Assembly (NCBI RefSeq): GCF_021390515.1 | Contig: NZ_JAJUXI010000007.1 | Span: forward strand, 186,001-250,000 | Source: Dyadobacter sp. CY326 | GTDB taxonomy: Bacteria > Bacteroidota > Bacteroidia > Cytophagales > Spirosomataceae | Reading direction: 5' to 3' | Length of the DNA: 64,000 bases | In this document: positions 16,706-25,410 of the stretch, one piece after another | Numbering within the stretch: position 1 is the first letter of the stretch | How the letters are laid out: every line of letters starts with the position of its first letter | The notes under the pieces: generated by a model | The model's database searches: none | What the model saw: the letters and a program-made list of their open reading frames with translations, nothing else | Told to the model about the DNA's origin: nothing | Program-made: the position numbers and the translations under genes

Positions 16706-17548
16706 ATGATCGAGCTCGACCATGTAACTTTTGGATACAGTAAGAAGAAAAAGCTGTTTGAAGATCTCTCGCTAAGATTAGAAGCCGGGCACATTTATGG
16801 CTTATTAGGGAAAAACGGAGCCGGGAAATCAAGTCTGCTTCGAAACATGGTTGGCCTGCTTTTTCCATTAGATGGCAAAATCAATGTTTCAGGATTTGAG
16901 CCACAAAAACGTCAGCCGGCTTTTTTGCAAGATGTTTTCTTTATTCCCGAAGAAATTTATTTGCCTTCCGTTACTGTGGAGCAATATCTTAATATGCTCG
17001 CGCCATTTTACCCTAAATTTGATGACTCCCAATTCCAGAAATACATTGCCGAATTTGACATTCCGGCTGGTAATAAACTTACGGGGATGTCATACGGTCA
17101 AAAGAAAAAGGTTCTGATTGCATTTGCATTGGCCACCAACACCAAAGTGCTGATCATGGATGAACCAACGAACGGACTTGATATTCCCTCCAAAAGTCAG
17201 TTTCGCAAGATCGTTTCGGCAGCGTCGGACAAGGATCGACTTATGCTCATTTCCACACATCAGGTTCGCGACCTCGACAATCTCATTGATTCGATTATCA
17301 TTTTGGAAGACAGCAAAATTTTGATCCGGCATAGTCTGGATGTTGTTGCGGAGCGCCTTTGTTTTGGGACTTTGCCCAGCATTGAATATGATGAACGCGT
17401 TTTGTATTCGGAGCCTTCCATGCGCGGTTACAAGGCGGTTTTTGAAAACTCCACACAGGAAGAGACGCGCGTTGACCTGGAACAACTGTTCAATGCTGTG
17501 CTCGAAAACCCGGAGCGAATTCGTCACATTTTTAGTGAAAATCCATGA
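16706..17548 (+). CDS. ABC transporter ATP-binding protein
   Basis: The 280-residue protein has an ABC ATPase domain at about 1-215: Walker A GKNGAGKSS, a degenerate signature (MSYGQKKK in place of LSGGQ), Walker B LIMDEPTNGLD and an H-loop ISTHQ. The last 65 residues are an extra C-terminal region ending NPERIRHIFSENP. It is the first gene of an operon with a 34-residue ORF, a permease, a GntR regulator and an unknown protein. The YtrA-type regulator suggests induction by cell-wall or membrane stress, by analogy only. Confidence 0.93.
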   Translation: MIELDHVTFGYSKKKKLFEDLSLRLEAGHIYGLLGKNGAGKSSLLRNMVGLLFPLDGKINVSGFEPQKRQPAFLQDVFFIPEEIYLPSVTVEQYLNMLAPFYPKFDDSQFQKYIAEFDIPAGNKLTGMSYGQKKKVLIAFALATNTKVLIMDEPTNGLDIPSKSQFRKIVSAASDKDRLMLISTHQVRDLDNLIDSIIILEDSKILIRHSLDVVAERLCFGTLPSIEYDERVLYSEPSMRGYKAVFENSTQEETRVDLEQLFNAVLENPERIRHIFSENP

Positions 17549-17649
17549 AAACGATCATTTTATCGCTGCTTGCACTCATTTTGCTAGTGCTGACAAATGA
17601 ACTGCCATTCATCACATCGATCCTCTTTTCCTTAAATCTGACATTATGA
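17545..17649 (+). CDS. 34-residue hydrophobic ORF between ABC ATPase and permease
   Basis: This frame begins MKTIILSLLALILLVLTNE and continues for 15 more mostly hydrophobic residues, predicting one transmembrane helix. Its ATG overlaps the stop of the ATPase gene as ATGA, and its own stop overlaps the ATG of the permease gene, again as ATGA. Two back-to-back coupling overlaps are hard to explain by chance, so it is probably translated and may be a small subunit or coupling ORF. No family is recognised. Confidence 0.62.
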   Translation: MKTIILSLLALILLVLTNELPFITSILFSLNLTL

Positions 17650-18458
17650 ATCAAACATTCAACCTGCACCGTTTTGTCCTGATGGTGAAACTGGAATTCA
17701 CTGAAAAAGGGAAAAACTATTTGCTTATGGCTGGCTTGCTGATTGTGCTGCTGCTGCTTATGCTCACACCAATCGCGCTTTACAACGAACCGAGCGGCTT
17801 TCGGGAGGCTTTGCATTACATGGCGCTCTTTATGATTGTCCTTTTTGGAAGCAGCCTTTATACCGGCAGCGGTTTAACGCAATACACGACAACCGACACA
17901 GGAATTGCCGCATTGATGATCCCCGCTTCGAGAACCGAGAAGTTTCTTAGCTCACTCATTGCGAACCTCATATTCATTGTCCCATTCCTGATTTTTTATG
18001 CCCAGCTGCATTATTTCACAATTGATTTAGCAAATGAAAAATCGGCCAGCAATGCTTACAAATACAGTCATATCAATCCGGATTACCTGCGTTACTTCAC
18101 CTATTTCTATTTTGCAATGCACAGTTTTGTTTTTCTAGGTTCTATCCATTTTGCAAAATCGTCTTATATAAAGACAGCCATCATTATTGTTGTGATTTGC
18201 CTTGTCGGATTCTTCCTGCATGTTTACCTGGCCAACGCCTTCACTTCCCGGCCTACTAAAATTAACACGCTGCCGCTTGCAGGATGGCAAGTCTGGACAT
18301 ATGACATCCGAGGCAACTCGGTGATGCATCAAAATACCAAGTTTTACCACGTGATGTTTTCCGATAACATATACATTTTAATTCAGGCATTTCCGGTTTT
18401 TCTGACGCTGGCGTTTTGGTATGCCGCATTTCTGAAACTGAAAGAGAAACAAATTTAA
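17646..18458 (+). CDS. ABC transporter permease
   Basis: The 270-residue protein has about six hydrophobic helices (first at about 27-44, others near 60, 105, 160, 180 and 240) and few other motifs, as usual for ABC-2 type permeases encoded beside YtrA-type regulators. Its ATG overlaps the stop of the 34-residue ORF, and the GntR gene starts 12 nt after its stop. With the upstream ATPase it should form a membrane transporter; neither direction nor substrate can be seen. Confidence 0.85.
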   Translation: MNQTFNLHRFVLMVKLEFTEKGKNYLLMAGLLIVLLLLMLTPIALYNEPSGFREALHYMALFMIVLFGSSLYTGSGLTQYTTTDTGIAALMIPASRTEKFLSSLIANLIFIVPFLIFYAQLHYFTIDLANEKSASNAYKYSHINPDYLRYFTYFYFAMHSFVFLGSIHFAKSSYIKTAIIIVVICLVGFFLHVYLANAFTSRPTKINTLPLAGWQVWTYDIRGNSVMHQNTKFYHVMFSDNIYILIQAFPVFLTLAFWYAAFLKLKEKQI

Positions 18459-18470
18459 TCACACGCTTCA

Positions 18471-18851
18471 ATGGAATTTAAAGACAAGCAATCGATATAT
18501 CTTCAAATAGCGGATTACATCTGTGAGCAGATTCTGCTCGGGAAATGGCCGCCAGGAGAGCGCATTCCGTCTGTCAGGGACTTGGCTAGCATGATGGAAG
18601 TCAATCCAAACACCGTAATGCGGACTTATGAATTTTTACAAAACAAAGAAATCATTTTCAACAAAAGGGGCATTGGTTATTCGGCAAGCGACAATGCAAA
18701 TGAGCGGATCTTGACTTATCGCAAAGAGCGTTTTCTTGACATCGAATCGCCCGATCTTTTCCGGACAATGTATTTGTTGAACATTAGTATAGAAGAGCTG
18801 AAAATGTATTACGACAAATTTATTACAGAAAATTATCCTGTCACTAACTGA
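18471..18851 (+). CDS. GntR family regulator, YtrA subfamily
   Basis: The 126-residue protein is a short GntR repressor: a winged helix-turn-helix at about 10-75 with IYLQIADYICEQIL, GERIPSVRDLASMMEVNPNTVMR in pieces, and the wing KRGIGYSA. A small helical dimerisation tail of about 50 residues follows instead of a ligand domain, which defines the YtrA type. It lies in the ABC operon and probably represses it through the palindrome at 16668-16691. Confidence 0.92.
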   Translation: MEFKDKQSIYLQIADYICEQILLGKWPPGERIPSVRDLASMMEVNPNTVMRTYEFLQNKEIIFNKRGIGYSASDNANERILTYRKERFLDIESPDLFRTMYLLNISIEELKMYYDKFITENYPVTN

Positions 18852-18863
18852 TTTTCCTGACTT

Positions 18864-19535
18864 ATGAAACCGAGCAATATATTGGTGATATGCCTGCTGA
18901 CAATGATCTTCCTCGCGATTCTGGGCTCCAACCTCGTATTGAAAGCTGAGTTTGATAAATTAAATAAGAAAGATCCGCTCGCAGGATACAAAAAGGAAGT
19001 TGTTAAGCCTTTCAAATATGTCCGGCTTCAGGGCAAGCCTTTCGGCGTGACGGAAATACGGCAAGGCGCAACATCGGAGATTGACTTGATTAGTGATCCC
19101 AAATATCTTTCATGGGAAGTGAAGCAAGACACTTTAATTGTCACTTACAAAAAAGATTGGAGCGAGGCTTGGTCGCGGCGGGAAGATTTGCTAAATTCGG
19201 TTGCATCCGTTTACATCTTCACCCCTCAATTGCTTCGCGTTGACTCTGACAATGCTTTTTGCAGAATAAAAGGCTGGAAAAGCGAAGCGCTCACCATCAA
19301 CCAGAAAGGCAGTTTGTTCGTTCTGGCCGACAATAAAATTGCTCATGTAGATCTCAAACTTACATCCGGGAATTATGCGAAAATTGCATCCGACAACGTG
19401 TTTGGCGACATTAAGCTGGAAGTTGCAGACAGCAGTAGTATAATTGTAGAAAAAGACGTGATGAAAACCATTAGCGCCAATATTGACAGTTCGGCCCAAG
19501 TGACCATGCCCGGGAGCTTGTTAAAGAAGCTTTGA
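18864..19535 (+). CDS. membrane-anchored beta-rich protein, function unknown
   Basis: The 223-residue protein has one N-terminal transmembrane helix or signal anchor (about 6-24), then a periplasmic part with short repeated strands (for example SGNYAKIASDNVFGDIKLEV), similar in character to DUF2807-type beta-helix adhesin domains. It is the last gene of the ABC/GntR operon, 12 nt after the regulator gene. Its role in the transporter system is unknown. Confidence 0.78.
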   Translation: MKPSNILVICLLTMIFLAILGSNLVLKAEFDKLNKKDPLAGYKKEVVKPFKYVRLQGKPFGVTEIRQGATSEIDLISDPKYLSWEVKQDTLIVTYKKDWSEAWSRREDLLNSVASVYIFTPQLLRVDSDNAFCRIKGWKSEALTINQKGSLFVLADNKIAHVDLKLTSGNYAKIASDNVFGDIKLEVADSSSIIVEKDVMKTISANIDSSAQVTMPGSLLKKL

Positions 19536-19592
19536 TTGGAAACGATGGTGGAACAATGATTATAGCTTGGATTTTCGGAGGCTATTAATTCA

Positions 19593-19719
19593 ATAGCTCC
19601 GGGTTGAAACCCGGAGCTATGATATCAGTCATGCCTGACGGCATTTTTACATCCCCCACGTAAAAGTGCCGTCAGGCACGACAGATATCCCGGCCCCAGG
19701 TTTCAACCTGGGGGATTAA
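19593..19719. repeat. composite palindromic repeat, copy A
   Basis: This unit of about 127 nt holds three inverted repeats in a row: an 11-bp hairpin at 19593-19620 (CCGGG core), a long hairpin with arms 19629-19650 and 19660-19681 (20 of 22 positions paired, core TGCCTGACGGCA), and a short hairpin with arms 19694-19700 and 19707-19713 (CCCCAGG). It lies between convergent genes. It is not a gene and shares its layout with copy B. Confidence 0.88.
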
Positions 19720-19799
19720 GAGCGAAAATGTGAGGATGATATTTTAATCAATAAGACAATATCAAATATATTTAAGGCCAAAATACAATCTCAATATCA

Positions 19800-19926
19800 T
19801 AGCTCTGGTTTAAAACCCAGAACAACAAATATCAGTCATGCCTGACGGCATTTTTACATCCAACACGTAAAAGTGCCGTCAGGCACGAAAAATATCCCGG
19901 CCCCAGGTTTCAACCTGGGGATTAAG
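19800..19926. repeat. composite palindromic repeat, copy B
   Basis: A direct copy of the 19593-19719 unit. The middle hairpin (arms 19836-19857 and 19867-19888) and the CCCCAGG hairpin are nearly identical to copy A, whereas the first hairpin has drifted (CTCTGG with ACCCAGA). An 80-nt AT-rich spacer separates the copies. The end touches the 3' side of the SPFH gene, so it may also act as its terminator. Confidence 0.88.
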
Positions 19927-19945
19927 AAAGAATATGTGCAAAATG

Positions 19946-20788
19946 CTATTTAATCCCCAGCATCAAACTAGTGCTTCCGCCAGCATTTGTGGTTGGCAAC
20001 ACGCCATTCCATTTGGAAACCCATTCCTGCTGGATCAGCAAAGGCGTTAATGTTTTTTGACGCAGCTGGTTAGCTTCCGCTTCGGCCCTGGCTTTAATTA
20101 ATGTTGCTTTGGCCTGACCTTCGGCGCGGGCGATAATTACTTTTGCCTCTGCTTCGGCTTGCTTGGCCATATTTTCGGCTTTGAGGCGAGCTTGAATTGA
20201 AGTGTTCTTTTCATCAATCATTTGCCGCAACGACGGCGGTGGCGTAATTGCAGAGGTTAATTGGTCATATATAAAACCATCCTTCCCCAAAGTTTTCGTT
20301 AAAACATTCTGAACACGATCTTCAAATGCTTCCCGGTTGGACATTACGCTGTCAGAGCTGAATGAATTGGCAACAATGCGATAGGCGTCGTAAATTGTAT
20401 TCTTCATAAATCCCTGCTGAATTTCCCCTAACGGTCGTCTGTATTGGCGGTAAATCTGCGGCACCTTTTCCGGATTAATGTGATAGTTAAGCTTCGGATC
20501 GACTTTAAATTCTGCCGCGTCCTTTGTTGTAATTACGAAAGAGTCATAGTCTACGCTTTGCGTAAATGTTGGAAACTCGATGATTTTCGTGGTCCAGGTG
20601 TTATACCAAACGCGACCGGTTACCAATGTAATGTTGTCAACGCCCTTGTCCGTCCCGTAAAGGTTAATGCGGATACCCACGTTACCGGCGTCAATGTTTT
20701 CAAATGTAAAAGGTTGAATAAAAAGCGCAATGACAGCCACGAAAAAACTGACTGTGCCAATAACAATTTTCCTGCCAAGCGTCATCAT
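19946..20788 (-). CDS. SPFH/prohibitin family membrane protein
   Basis: The 280-residue protein has one N-terminal transmembrane helix (about 9-27), an SPFH (Band 7) domain at about 30-200, and a helical coiled coil rich in A, E and K (about 200-250: AENMAKQAEAEAKVIIARAEGQ in parts). This is the layout of prohibitins, which form oligomeric membrane scaffolds. Its ATG overlaps the stop of a small membrane-protein gene as ATGA, so the two are translationally coupled. Confidence 0.92.
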   Translation of the reverse strand: MMTLGRKIVIGTVSFFVAVIALFIQPFTFENIDAGNVGIRINLYGTDKGVDNITLVTGRVWYNTWTTKIIEFPTFTQSVDYDSFVITTKDAAEFKVDPKLNYHINPEKVPQIYRQYRRPLGEIQQGFMKNTIYDAYRIVANSFSSDSVMSNREAFEDRVQNVLTKTLGKDGFIYDQLTSAITPPPSLRQMIDEKNTSIQARLKAENMAKQAEAEAKVIIARAEGQAKATLIKARAEAEANQLRQKTLTPLLIQQEWVSKWNGVLPTTNAGGSTSLMLGIK

Positions 20789-20961
20789 ATTTCAGATTTT
20801 GAAGATGTGAAGAAGTGTTTAACGTCTGTTGCAAGCAAATAGATCGCACTGCAAATGATTGCCAAACCGCCAAAAACGAGCAGGTCCGATTGTGCATTGA
20901 TGAGTTTTAAAGCGTAAGTGATGACAATGATCACGGCCGCAATTTTGAGAAAGTATTTCAT
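20785..20961 (-). CDS. small two-helix membrane protein coupled to the SPFH gene
   Basis: The 58-residue product starts MKYFLKIAAVIIVITYALK and has two hydrophobic helices (about 5-18 and 27-44) and a polar tail. The open frame reaches 21000, but the ATG at 20961 gives a clean membrane start. Its stop TGA overlaps the ATG of the SPFH gene, so both probably act together. No named family is recognised. Confidence 0.7.
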   Translation of the reverse strand: MKYFLKIAAVIIVITYALKLINAQSDLLVFGGLAIICSAIYLLATDVKHFFTSSKSEI

Positions 20962-21123
20962 GCATGTGAGGTTTGTTTGAAGTAAATTTAATAACCGCAC
21001 ACTAAGTCATATCATAATTTTATCCAGTGGTATCTTTGGATATTTAAACGTATCAAAAACCAGTACAAATAAAAAAACGCATCCCTTAGGACACGTTTCA
21101 ATGATCATTTAAGAAGGACAATT

Positions 21124-21843
21124 TTAGAGCGCTGCCGCTGCCGACTGATCTATAAACCAATGCAATGCTCCTCTGGTCGGCTCAATGATCTGCGACGGAT
21201 AGAGGTCAACATTGCGCTCACCTTGCAAGACATGCTTCAATGTCTCCGCTTTTCCTGATCCTGCCGCCAAAAATGCAACGCAAGCTGCATTATTAACGAT
21301 GGGAGCGGTCAAAGTAATCCGGAACATTTCCTGAGCAGGCAGGTAAAATGCAGTTGCCCAAACATTTTCCTCATGAATCACCTCAGTGCCAGGAAAAAGT
21401 GAGAGCGTATGCCCATCATCGCCCATGCCGAGCAACACAAAATCAAAGGTTATATCATCACCTTCAAAATATTGTTTTAAAACCTTTTCATACGCGATAG
21501 CAGACTCCTCAGGCTCAATGTCCGTGCGCATGATGTGAATAAAGTCAGGGTTAACCGGCACCTTATTCAATAGTTCATCATAACACATTTTGGCATTGTT
21601 ACGAGAATCTTCAAAAGGAACCGCGCGCTCATCGCCCCAAAAAAAATGGATTTTTTGCCAGTCAATCGTCTCTTTGTAAGGCGATTCGGCAAGTAATCCA
21701 TAAAGTTGTTTGGGTGTGCTTCCCCCGGAAAGCACAAATGTGAAGCGATCCTGTTTGGATAACACTTCTTTGATGTAACCGCTTAGCCAGGCGGCCAAGT
21801 CATGACTCAGCCGCCCGGTGTCGCTTGCAATATGAATTTCCAT
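21124..21843 (-). CDS. pgl: 6-phosphogluconolactonase
   Basis: This enzyme hydrolyses 6-phosphogluconolactone, the second step of the oxidative pentose phosphate pathway. The 239-residue protein has the NagB-like motifs LSGGSTPKQLY, FFWGDERAVP, GMGDDGHTLSLFPG and AAGSGKAETL. I chose the ATG at 21843, 2 nt after the zwf stop, rather than one 33 nt further upstream inside zwf. It is the last gene of gnd-zwf-pgl. Confidence 0.96.
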   Translation of the reverse strand: MEIHIASDTGRLSHDLAAWLSGYIKEVLSKQDRFTFVLSGGSTPKQLYGLLAESPYKETIDWQKIHFFWGDERAVPFEDSRNNAKMCYDELLNKVPVNPDFIHIMRTDIEPEESAIAYEKVLKQYFEGDDITFDFVLLGMGDDGHTLSLFPGTEVIHEENVWATAFYLPAQEMFRITLTAPIVNNAACVAFLAAGSGKAETLKHVLQGERNVDLYPSQIIEPTRGALHWFIDQSAAAAL

Positions 21844-21845
21844 AA

Positions 21846-23357
21846 TCAAGATACTACGGGAGGAAGATTGATCCAAGTATGCCCGTCGCGTGCAAGAAGC
21901 GCGTCAGCGCCCTCCGGACCCCAAGAATCCGGCGCGTAGTTAGGGAAATCCTGTGGCGTTCTGCTTTCCCAGGTTTCGAGAATTGGCATAATCACCTTCC
22001 ATGCAGCATCCACCTGATCATTGCGCATAAATAATGTCGCATCGCCCTCCATAACATCCAAAAGCAGTGTTTCATAAGCTTCCGGAGCATGGTCGCCAGC
22101 GACTGCGTCATAATCAAACGTCATATCTACAGGGTCCAATGTCATAGTCTGGCCCGGACGCTTCGCCTGAAAACGAATGCTGATGTCCATATTAGGCTGA
22201 ATGCTGATAGTCAATCTGTTAGATCTCCAAGTTTCGGCCGCTTCGGAAGGGAATGCGTAGTGTGGAGCCGGTTTGAATTGCAATGTGATATGCGTGGCTT
22301 TTTGGTTCAAAAACTTGCCTGTGCGCACATAAAACGGAACGCCCTGCCAGCGCCAGTTGTCGATATAAAACTTCGCAGCAGCGAACGTGTCAATGTTAGA
22401 TTGCGGATTTACGCCTTCTTCCTGACGATATCCAACCACTTTTTCACCCTTTTTCCATCCACCCGAATATTGTCCGCGGACAGCAACATCGTGAACCTGA
22501 TCTTTGGTAATGCGACGAATTGCATTCAGCACATCCACCTTTTTATTACGTATTTCATTGGCGTCGAAAGAAACAGGTGGCTCCATGGCAATCATACAAA
22601 GGATTTGCAAAATATGGTTTTGCACCATATCCCTTAATGCGCCTGCATTCTCAAAATAGCCTCCCCTGCCCTCTAATCCAACACTTTCAGCGGCTGTAAT
22701 CTGAATGTGATCAATGTAATTTCTGTTCCAAAGCGGCTCAAAAAGTGCATTGGCAAAACGCAACGCAAGGATGTTCTGAACCGTTTCTTTGCCCAAATAA
22801 TGGTCAATGCGGAAGATTTGCTCCTCAGCGAACATGCTGGAAAGCAACTTGTTAAGTTCATGCGCACTTTCAAGATCGTGACCAAAAGGCTTTTCAACAA
22901 CAATTCTTGTTGTGCTTTTTTCCGAACAGATTTTTAATGCACCCAGCTTCTGAGCAATCGAAGGAACAAGCTGCGGCGCAACGGCTAGGTAAAATATAAC
23001 ATTAGGGTGAGTGCCCCATTCTTCTTCTTTTTGTTTTACCAAATCGGTTATTAAATGGTAAGCAGCGGCATCGTCGCCATCCATTTGCAAATAGGAAACA
23101 TGCTCAGAAAATTCTGTCCAATGACCATTCAGCTTTCCTTTTCTGCGCGAAAACTTCGTAACGCCGTCCAGTAAATGCTCGTGGTATTTTTCATTGGAAT
23201 AAGCACTGCGGCCAATGCCCGCTATCGCAAACTTCTCGGGCATCCAATTATCCAAAAACAGATTGTAGAGCGCGGGAGTAAGTTTCCTGTAATTAAGGTC
23301 GCCACTTCCTCCGAAGATAAAGACAACTGAGGCAGGTGGACGTTTGGTAGTTTGCAT
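21846..23357 (-). CDS. zwf: glucose-6-phosphate dehydrogenase
   Basis: Zwf oxidises glucose-6-phosphate to the lactone with NAD(P), feeding NADPH production. The 503-residue protein has the dinucleotide-binding loop IFGGSGDLNYRKLTPALY, the active-site RIDHYLGKETVQN, and VVEKPFGHD. Length fits the family. It lies 12 nt after gnd and 2 nt before pgl, so the complete oxidative branch is one operon. Confidence 0.98.
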   Translation of the reverse strand: MQTTKRPPASVVFIFGGSGDLNYRKLTPALYNLFLDNWMPEKFAIAGIGRSAYSNEKYHEHLLDGVTKFSRRKGKLNGHWTEFSEHVSYLQMDGDDAAAYHLITDLVKQKEEEWGTHPNVIFYLAVAPQLVPSIAQKLGALKICSEKSTTRIVVEKPFGHDLESAHELNKLLSSMFAEEQIFRIDHYLGKETVQNILALRFANALFEPLWNRNYIDHIQITAAESVGLEGRGGYFENAGALRDMVQNHILQILCMIAMEPPVSFDANEIRNKKVDVLNAIRRITKDQVHDVAVRGQYSGGWKKGEKVVGYRQEEGVNPQSNIDTFAAAKFYIDNWRWQGVPFYVRTGKFLNQKATHITLQFKPAPHYAFPSEAAETWRSNRLTISIQPNMDISIRFQAKRPGQTMTLDPVDMTFDYDAVAGDHAPEAYETLLLDVMEGDATLFMRNDQVDAAWKVIMPILETWESRTPQDFPNYAPDSWGPEGADALLARDGHTWINLPPVVS

Positions 23358-23369
23358 AAAATTCCTAAT

Positions 23370-24785
23370 TTATTGTTGACCCCACTCTGTATGAAAAGTA
23401 CCGGGGATATCGATACGTTGATAAGTGTGCGCTCCGAAATAATCACGTTGCGCCTGGATGAGGTTGGTGGGCATTCTTTTGGATTTATACGCGTCAAAGT
23501 AAGCCAATGACGACATTAACCCAGCTGTCGGCACACCTGCCTTGGCTGCAAACGCGACGAGCGAACGCGTGTTATCTTCTACCGACTTAACGACTTCGGC
23601 GACCTCTTGGTTCAGCAGAATGTTGGATAATTCCGGTGCTTGCGTATATGCATTCGTGAAGATTTCCAATAACGAAGAGCGGATAATGCAGCCGCCTCTC
23701 CAGACGCTAACCACTTTCGGAAGCGGAATGTCCATCGCCAGATCTTTCGAAGCCTGGAACAACATGGCAAGTCCCTGCGCGTAACTTATAATGGTTGCAA
23801 AATACAGTGCGTCGTGCACTTCCTGAATCAGTTCGTCCGAGGGAGCCGATGAACCGTAACCTTCTTTTGCATAAATTTCAGCAGCCTGAACACGCTCGTC
23901 TTTGTAGCCGGATAATGTCCGCATTGCAACAGCCGTATCGATAACCGGCACAGCAACAGGCAGTTCCATGGAATCCTGCGAAGTCCATTTACCCGTTCCT
24001 TTTGAACCAGCCTTGTCGGAAATTACGTCAACAAGGTGTGCATCGCTTTGGTCATCCTTTTGGAGAAATATATCGGCAGTAATTTCAACTAAAAATGATT
24101 GGAGCTTGCCTTCATTCCATGTTTTGAAAACCTCATGAAGCTGCTCATTGGTGAGTCCCGCATGTTTCAAGATAGAATAGGACTCGCTGATCAACTGCAT
24201 AATCGCATATTCAATGCCATTATGCACCATTTTCACATAATGACCGGCGCCTTCTTTTCCCAGATAAGCTACGCAAGGCGTTCCGTCCACCTTGGCCGCA
24301 ATGGCTTCCAGCATTGGCCTAACATTCTCATAAGCAGCCTGATCGCCACCCGGCATAATGCTTGGACCCGAACGCGCACCTTGCTCGCCGCCCGAGACGC
24401 CGATGCCCATGAAATGAATTTCCTTCTCGCGCAGATATTTTACCCGGCGCAATGTATCAGTATAATGTGAATTTCCACCGTCAATTACAACATCGCCCTT
24501 TTCCAGCAATGGAAGCAAAGATGCGATCACATCGTCAACAGGCTGACCAGCCGGAACGAGCATCATTACTTTGCGCGGGCGCTGCAGAAGCTGGATCATT
24601 TGCGCAAGTTCCGCCACCCCTTTCACGGTGGTTCCGGGCGTTGCAGCAGATTCCAAAGCCGCGTTTTTGGCCCCGTCCTTATCGAAACCGATAACAGAGA
24701 ACCCATGATCAGCCATATTAAGCAACAGGTTTCTACCCATCACCCCAAGCCCGATCATTCCAAAATCGAATACGTTATTTGACAT
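23370..24785 (-). CDS. gnd: 6-phosphogluconate dehydrogenase, decarboxylating
   Basis: Gnd converts 6-phosphogluconate to ribulose-5-phosphate and CO2 with reduction of NAD(P). The 471-residue protein has the Rossmann motif GLGVMGRNLLLNMADHG, the substrate segment GVSGGEQGARSGPSIMPGG, and KMVHNGIEYAIMQ. Its length is that of the long dimeric class. It is the first gene of gnd-zwf-pgl; the 240 nt upstream separate it from the divergent arsR. Confidence 0.98.
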   Translation of the reverse strand: MSNNVFDFGMIGLGVMGRNLLLNMADHGFSVIGFDKDGAKNAALESAATPGTTVKGVAELAQMIQLLQRPRKVMMLVPAGQPVDDVIASLLPLLEKGDVVIDGGNSHYTDTLRRVKYLREKEIHFMGIGVSGGEQGARSGPSIMPGGDQAAYENVRPMLEAIAAKVDGTPCVAYLGKEGAGHYVKMVHNGIEYAIMQLISESYSILKHAGLTNEQLHEVFKTWNEGKLQSFLVEITADIFLQKDDQSDAHLVDVISDKAGSKGTGKWTSQDSMELPVAVPVIDTAVAMRTLSGYKDERVQAAEIYAKEGYGSSAPSDELIQEVHDALYFATIISYAQGLAMLFQASKDLAMDIPLPKVVSVWRGGCIIRSSLLEIFTNAYTQAPELSNILLNQEVAEVVKSVEDNTRSLVAFAAKAGVPTAGLMSSLAYFDAYKSKRMPTNLIQAQRDYFGAHTYQRIDIPGTFHTEWGQQ

Positions 24786-24984
24786 AATTGAAGCGTCTTG
24801 AATTAAGAAGATGCAATAATAAAGGAATTTACGCTATGGGATTCGGTTTACAGCGTATTTTATCAATTATGGAAATTCTTCGCAGCTGTGTTTTTGGCAT
24901 CGTAGTGATCCGTGTAGGCGGATTTTCCTTTTTGATATTGTCTTATAAAGACTAGAAATCGAACTCGCCCAGCGAAAAATATTA

Positions 24985-25023
24985 ATCGTAATATTGCGAT
25001 CAAAACCTTTTCCGTTATCTTCG
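24985..25023 (+). promoter_or_regulatory. arsR promoter with overlapping operator
   Basis: TTG (24994-24996), 19 nt, then TATCTTCG (25016-25023) form a Bacteroidota-type promoter. The 16-nt imperfect palindrome ATCGTAATATTGCGAT (24985-25000) covers the -33 element. The expected start site is close to the ATG at 25028, so the arsR mRNA may be leaderless. A matching site lies at 25381-25396. Confidence 0.68.
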
Positions 25024-25027
25024 CGAC

Positions 25028-25357
25028 ATGGGACTAACTAAAACTGAGATATTCACGGATCAACAAAACCGAATCGCGGACTTGGCGAAGGCTTTTGCGC
25101 ATCCGGCACGCGTCGCGATTCTGCAGTTGCTGATTGCCCGGAAAGCGTGCGTTTGCGGCGATCTGGTGGACGAGTTGGAGCTGGCGCAGGCGACTGTTTC
25201 TCAACATTTAAAAGAATTGAAACGGATCGGCATTATTCAAGGAGAAATCAATCCGCCTCGTGTTTGTTACTGCATCAATCCCGCGGTTTGGGAGGAGGCT
25301 TCTCAGGCTTTTGGTAAAATGCTTGAATCGATCAACAATGTTGCCTGCTGTAATTAG
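25028..25357 (+). CDS. arsR: ArsR family metalloregulator
   Basis: ArsR repressors leave their operators when they bind arsenite or related metals. The 109-residue protein is a winged helix-turn-helix (about 15-95) with [14 protein letters not shown] and the recognition helix [13 protein letters not shown]. Cysteines that could bind metal are at the ACVCGD pair, near VCYC, and in the C-terminal ACCN. It heads a unit with a DUF6428 gene and an arsenate reductase, and it is divergent from gnd. Confidence 0.92.
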   Translation: MGLTKTEIFTDQQNRIADLAKAFAHPARVAILQLLIARKACVCGDLVDELELAQATVSQHLKELKRIGIIQGEINPPRVCYCINPAVWEEASQAFGKMLESINNVACCN

Positions 25358-25369
25358 CAGGTGTTTTTT
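25344..25369 (+). terminator. terminator overlapping the arsR stop codon
   Basis: CCTGCT (25344-25349) and AGCAGG (25356-25361) pair around the arsR stop, and a run of seven T follows. This would limit read-through into the downstream genes, which have their own operator. Confidence 0.7.
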
Positions 25370-25380
25370 TGTATAAATCA

Positions 25381-25396
25381 ATCGCAATATTACAAT
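25381..25396 (+). promoter_or_regulatory. second ArsR-type operator
   Basis: ATCGCAATATTACAAT matches the reverse complement of the site before arsR at 15 of 16 positions. It lies after the arsR terminator and 15 nt before the DUF6428 start codon, so the DUF6428-arsC pair is probably controlled separately by the same repressor. Confidence 0.62.
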
Positions 25397-25410
25397 TAAT
25401 ATTAAAAACT

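Noticed and set aside
24836..24955. Plus-strand 39-codon hydrophobic frame before arsR
   Set aside because: No coupling to a neighbour and no start-site support; it crosses the region expected to hold the gnd promoter.
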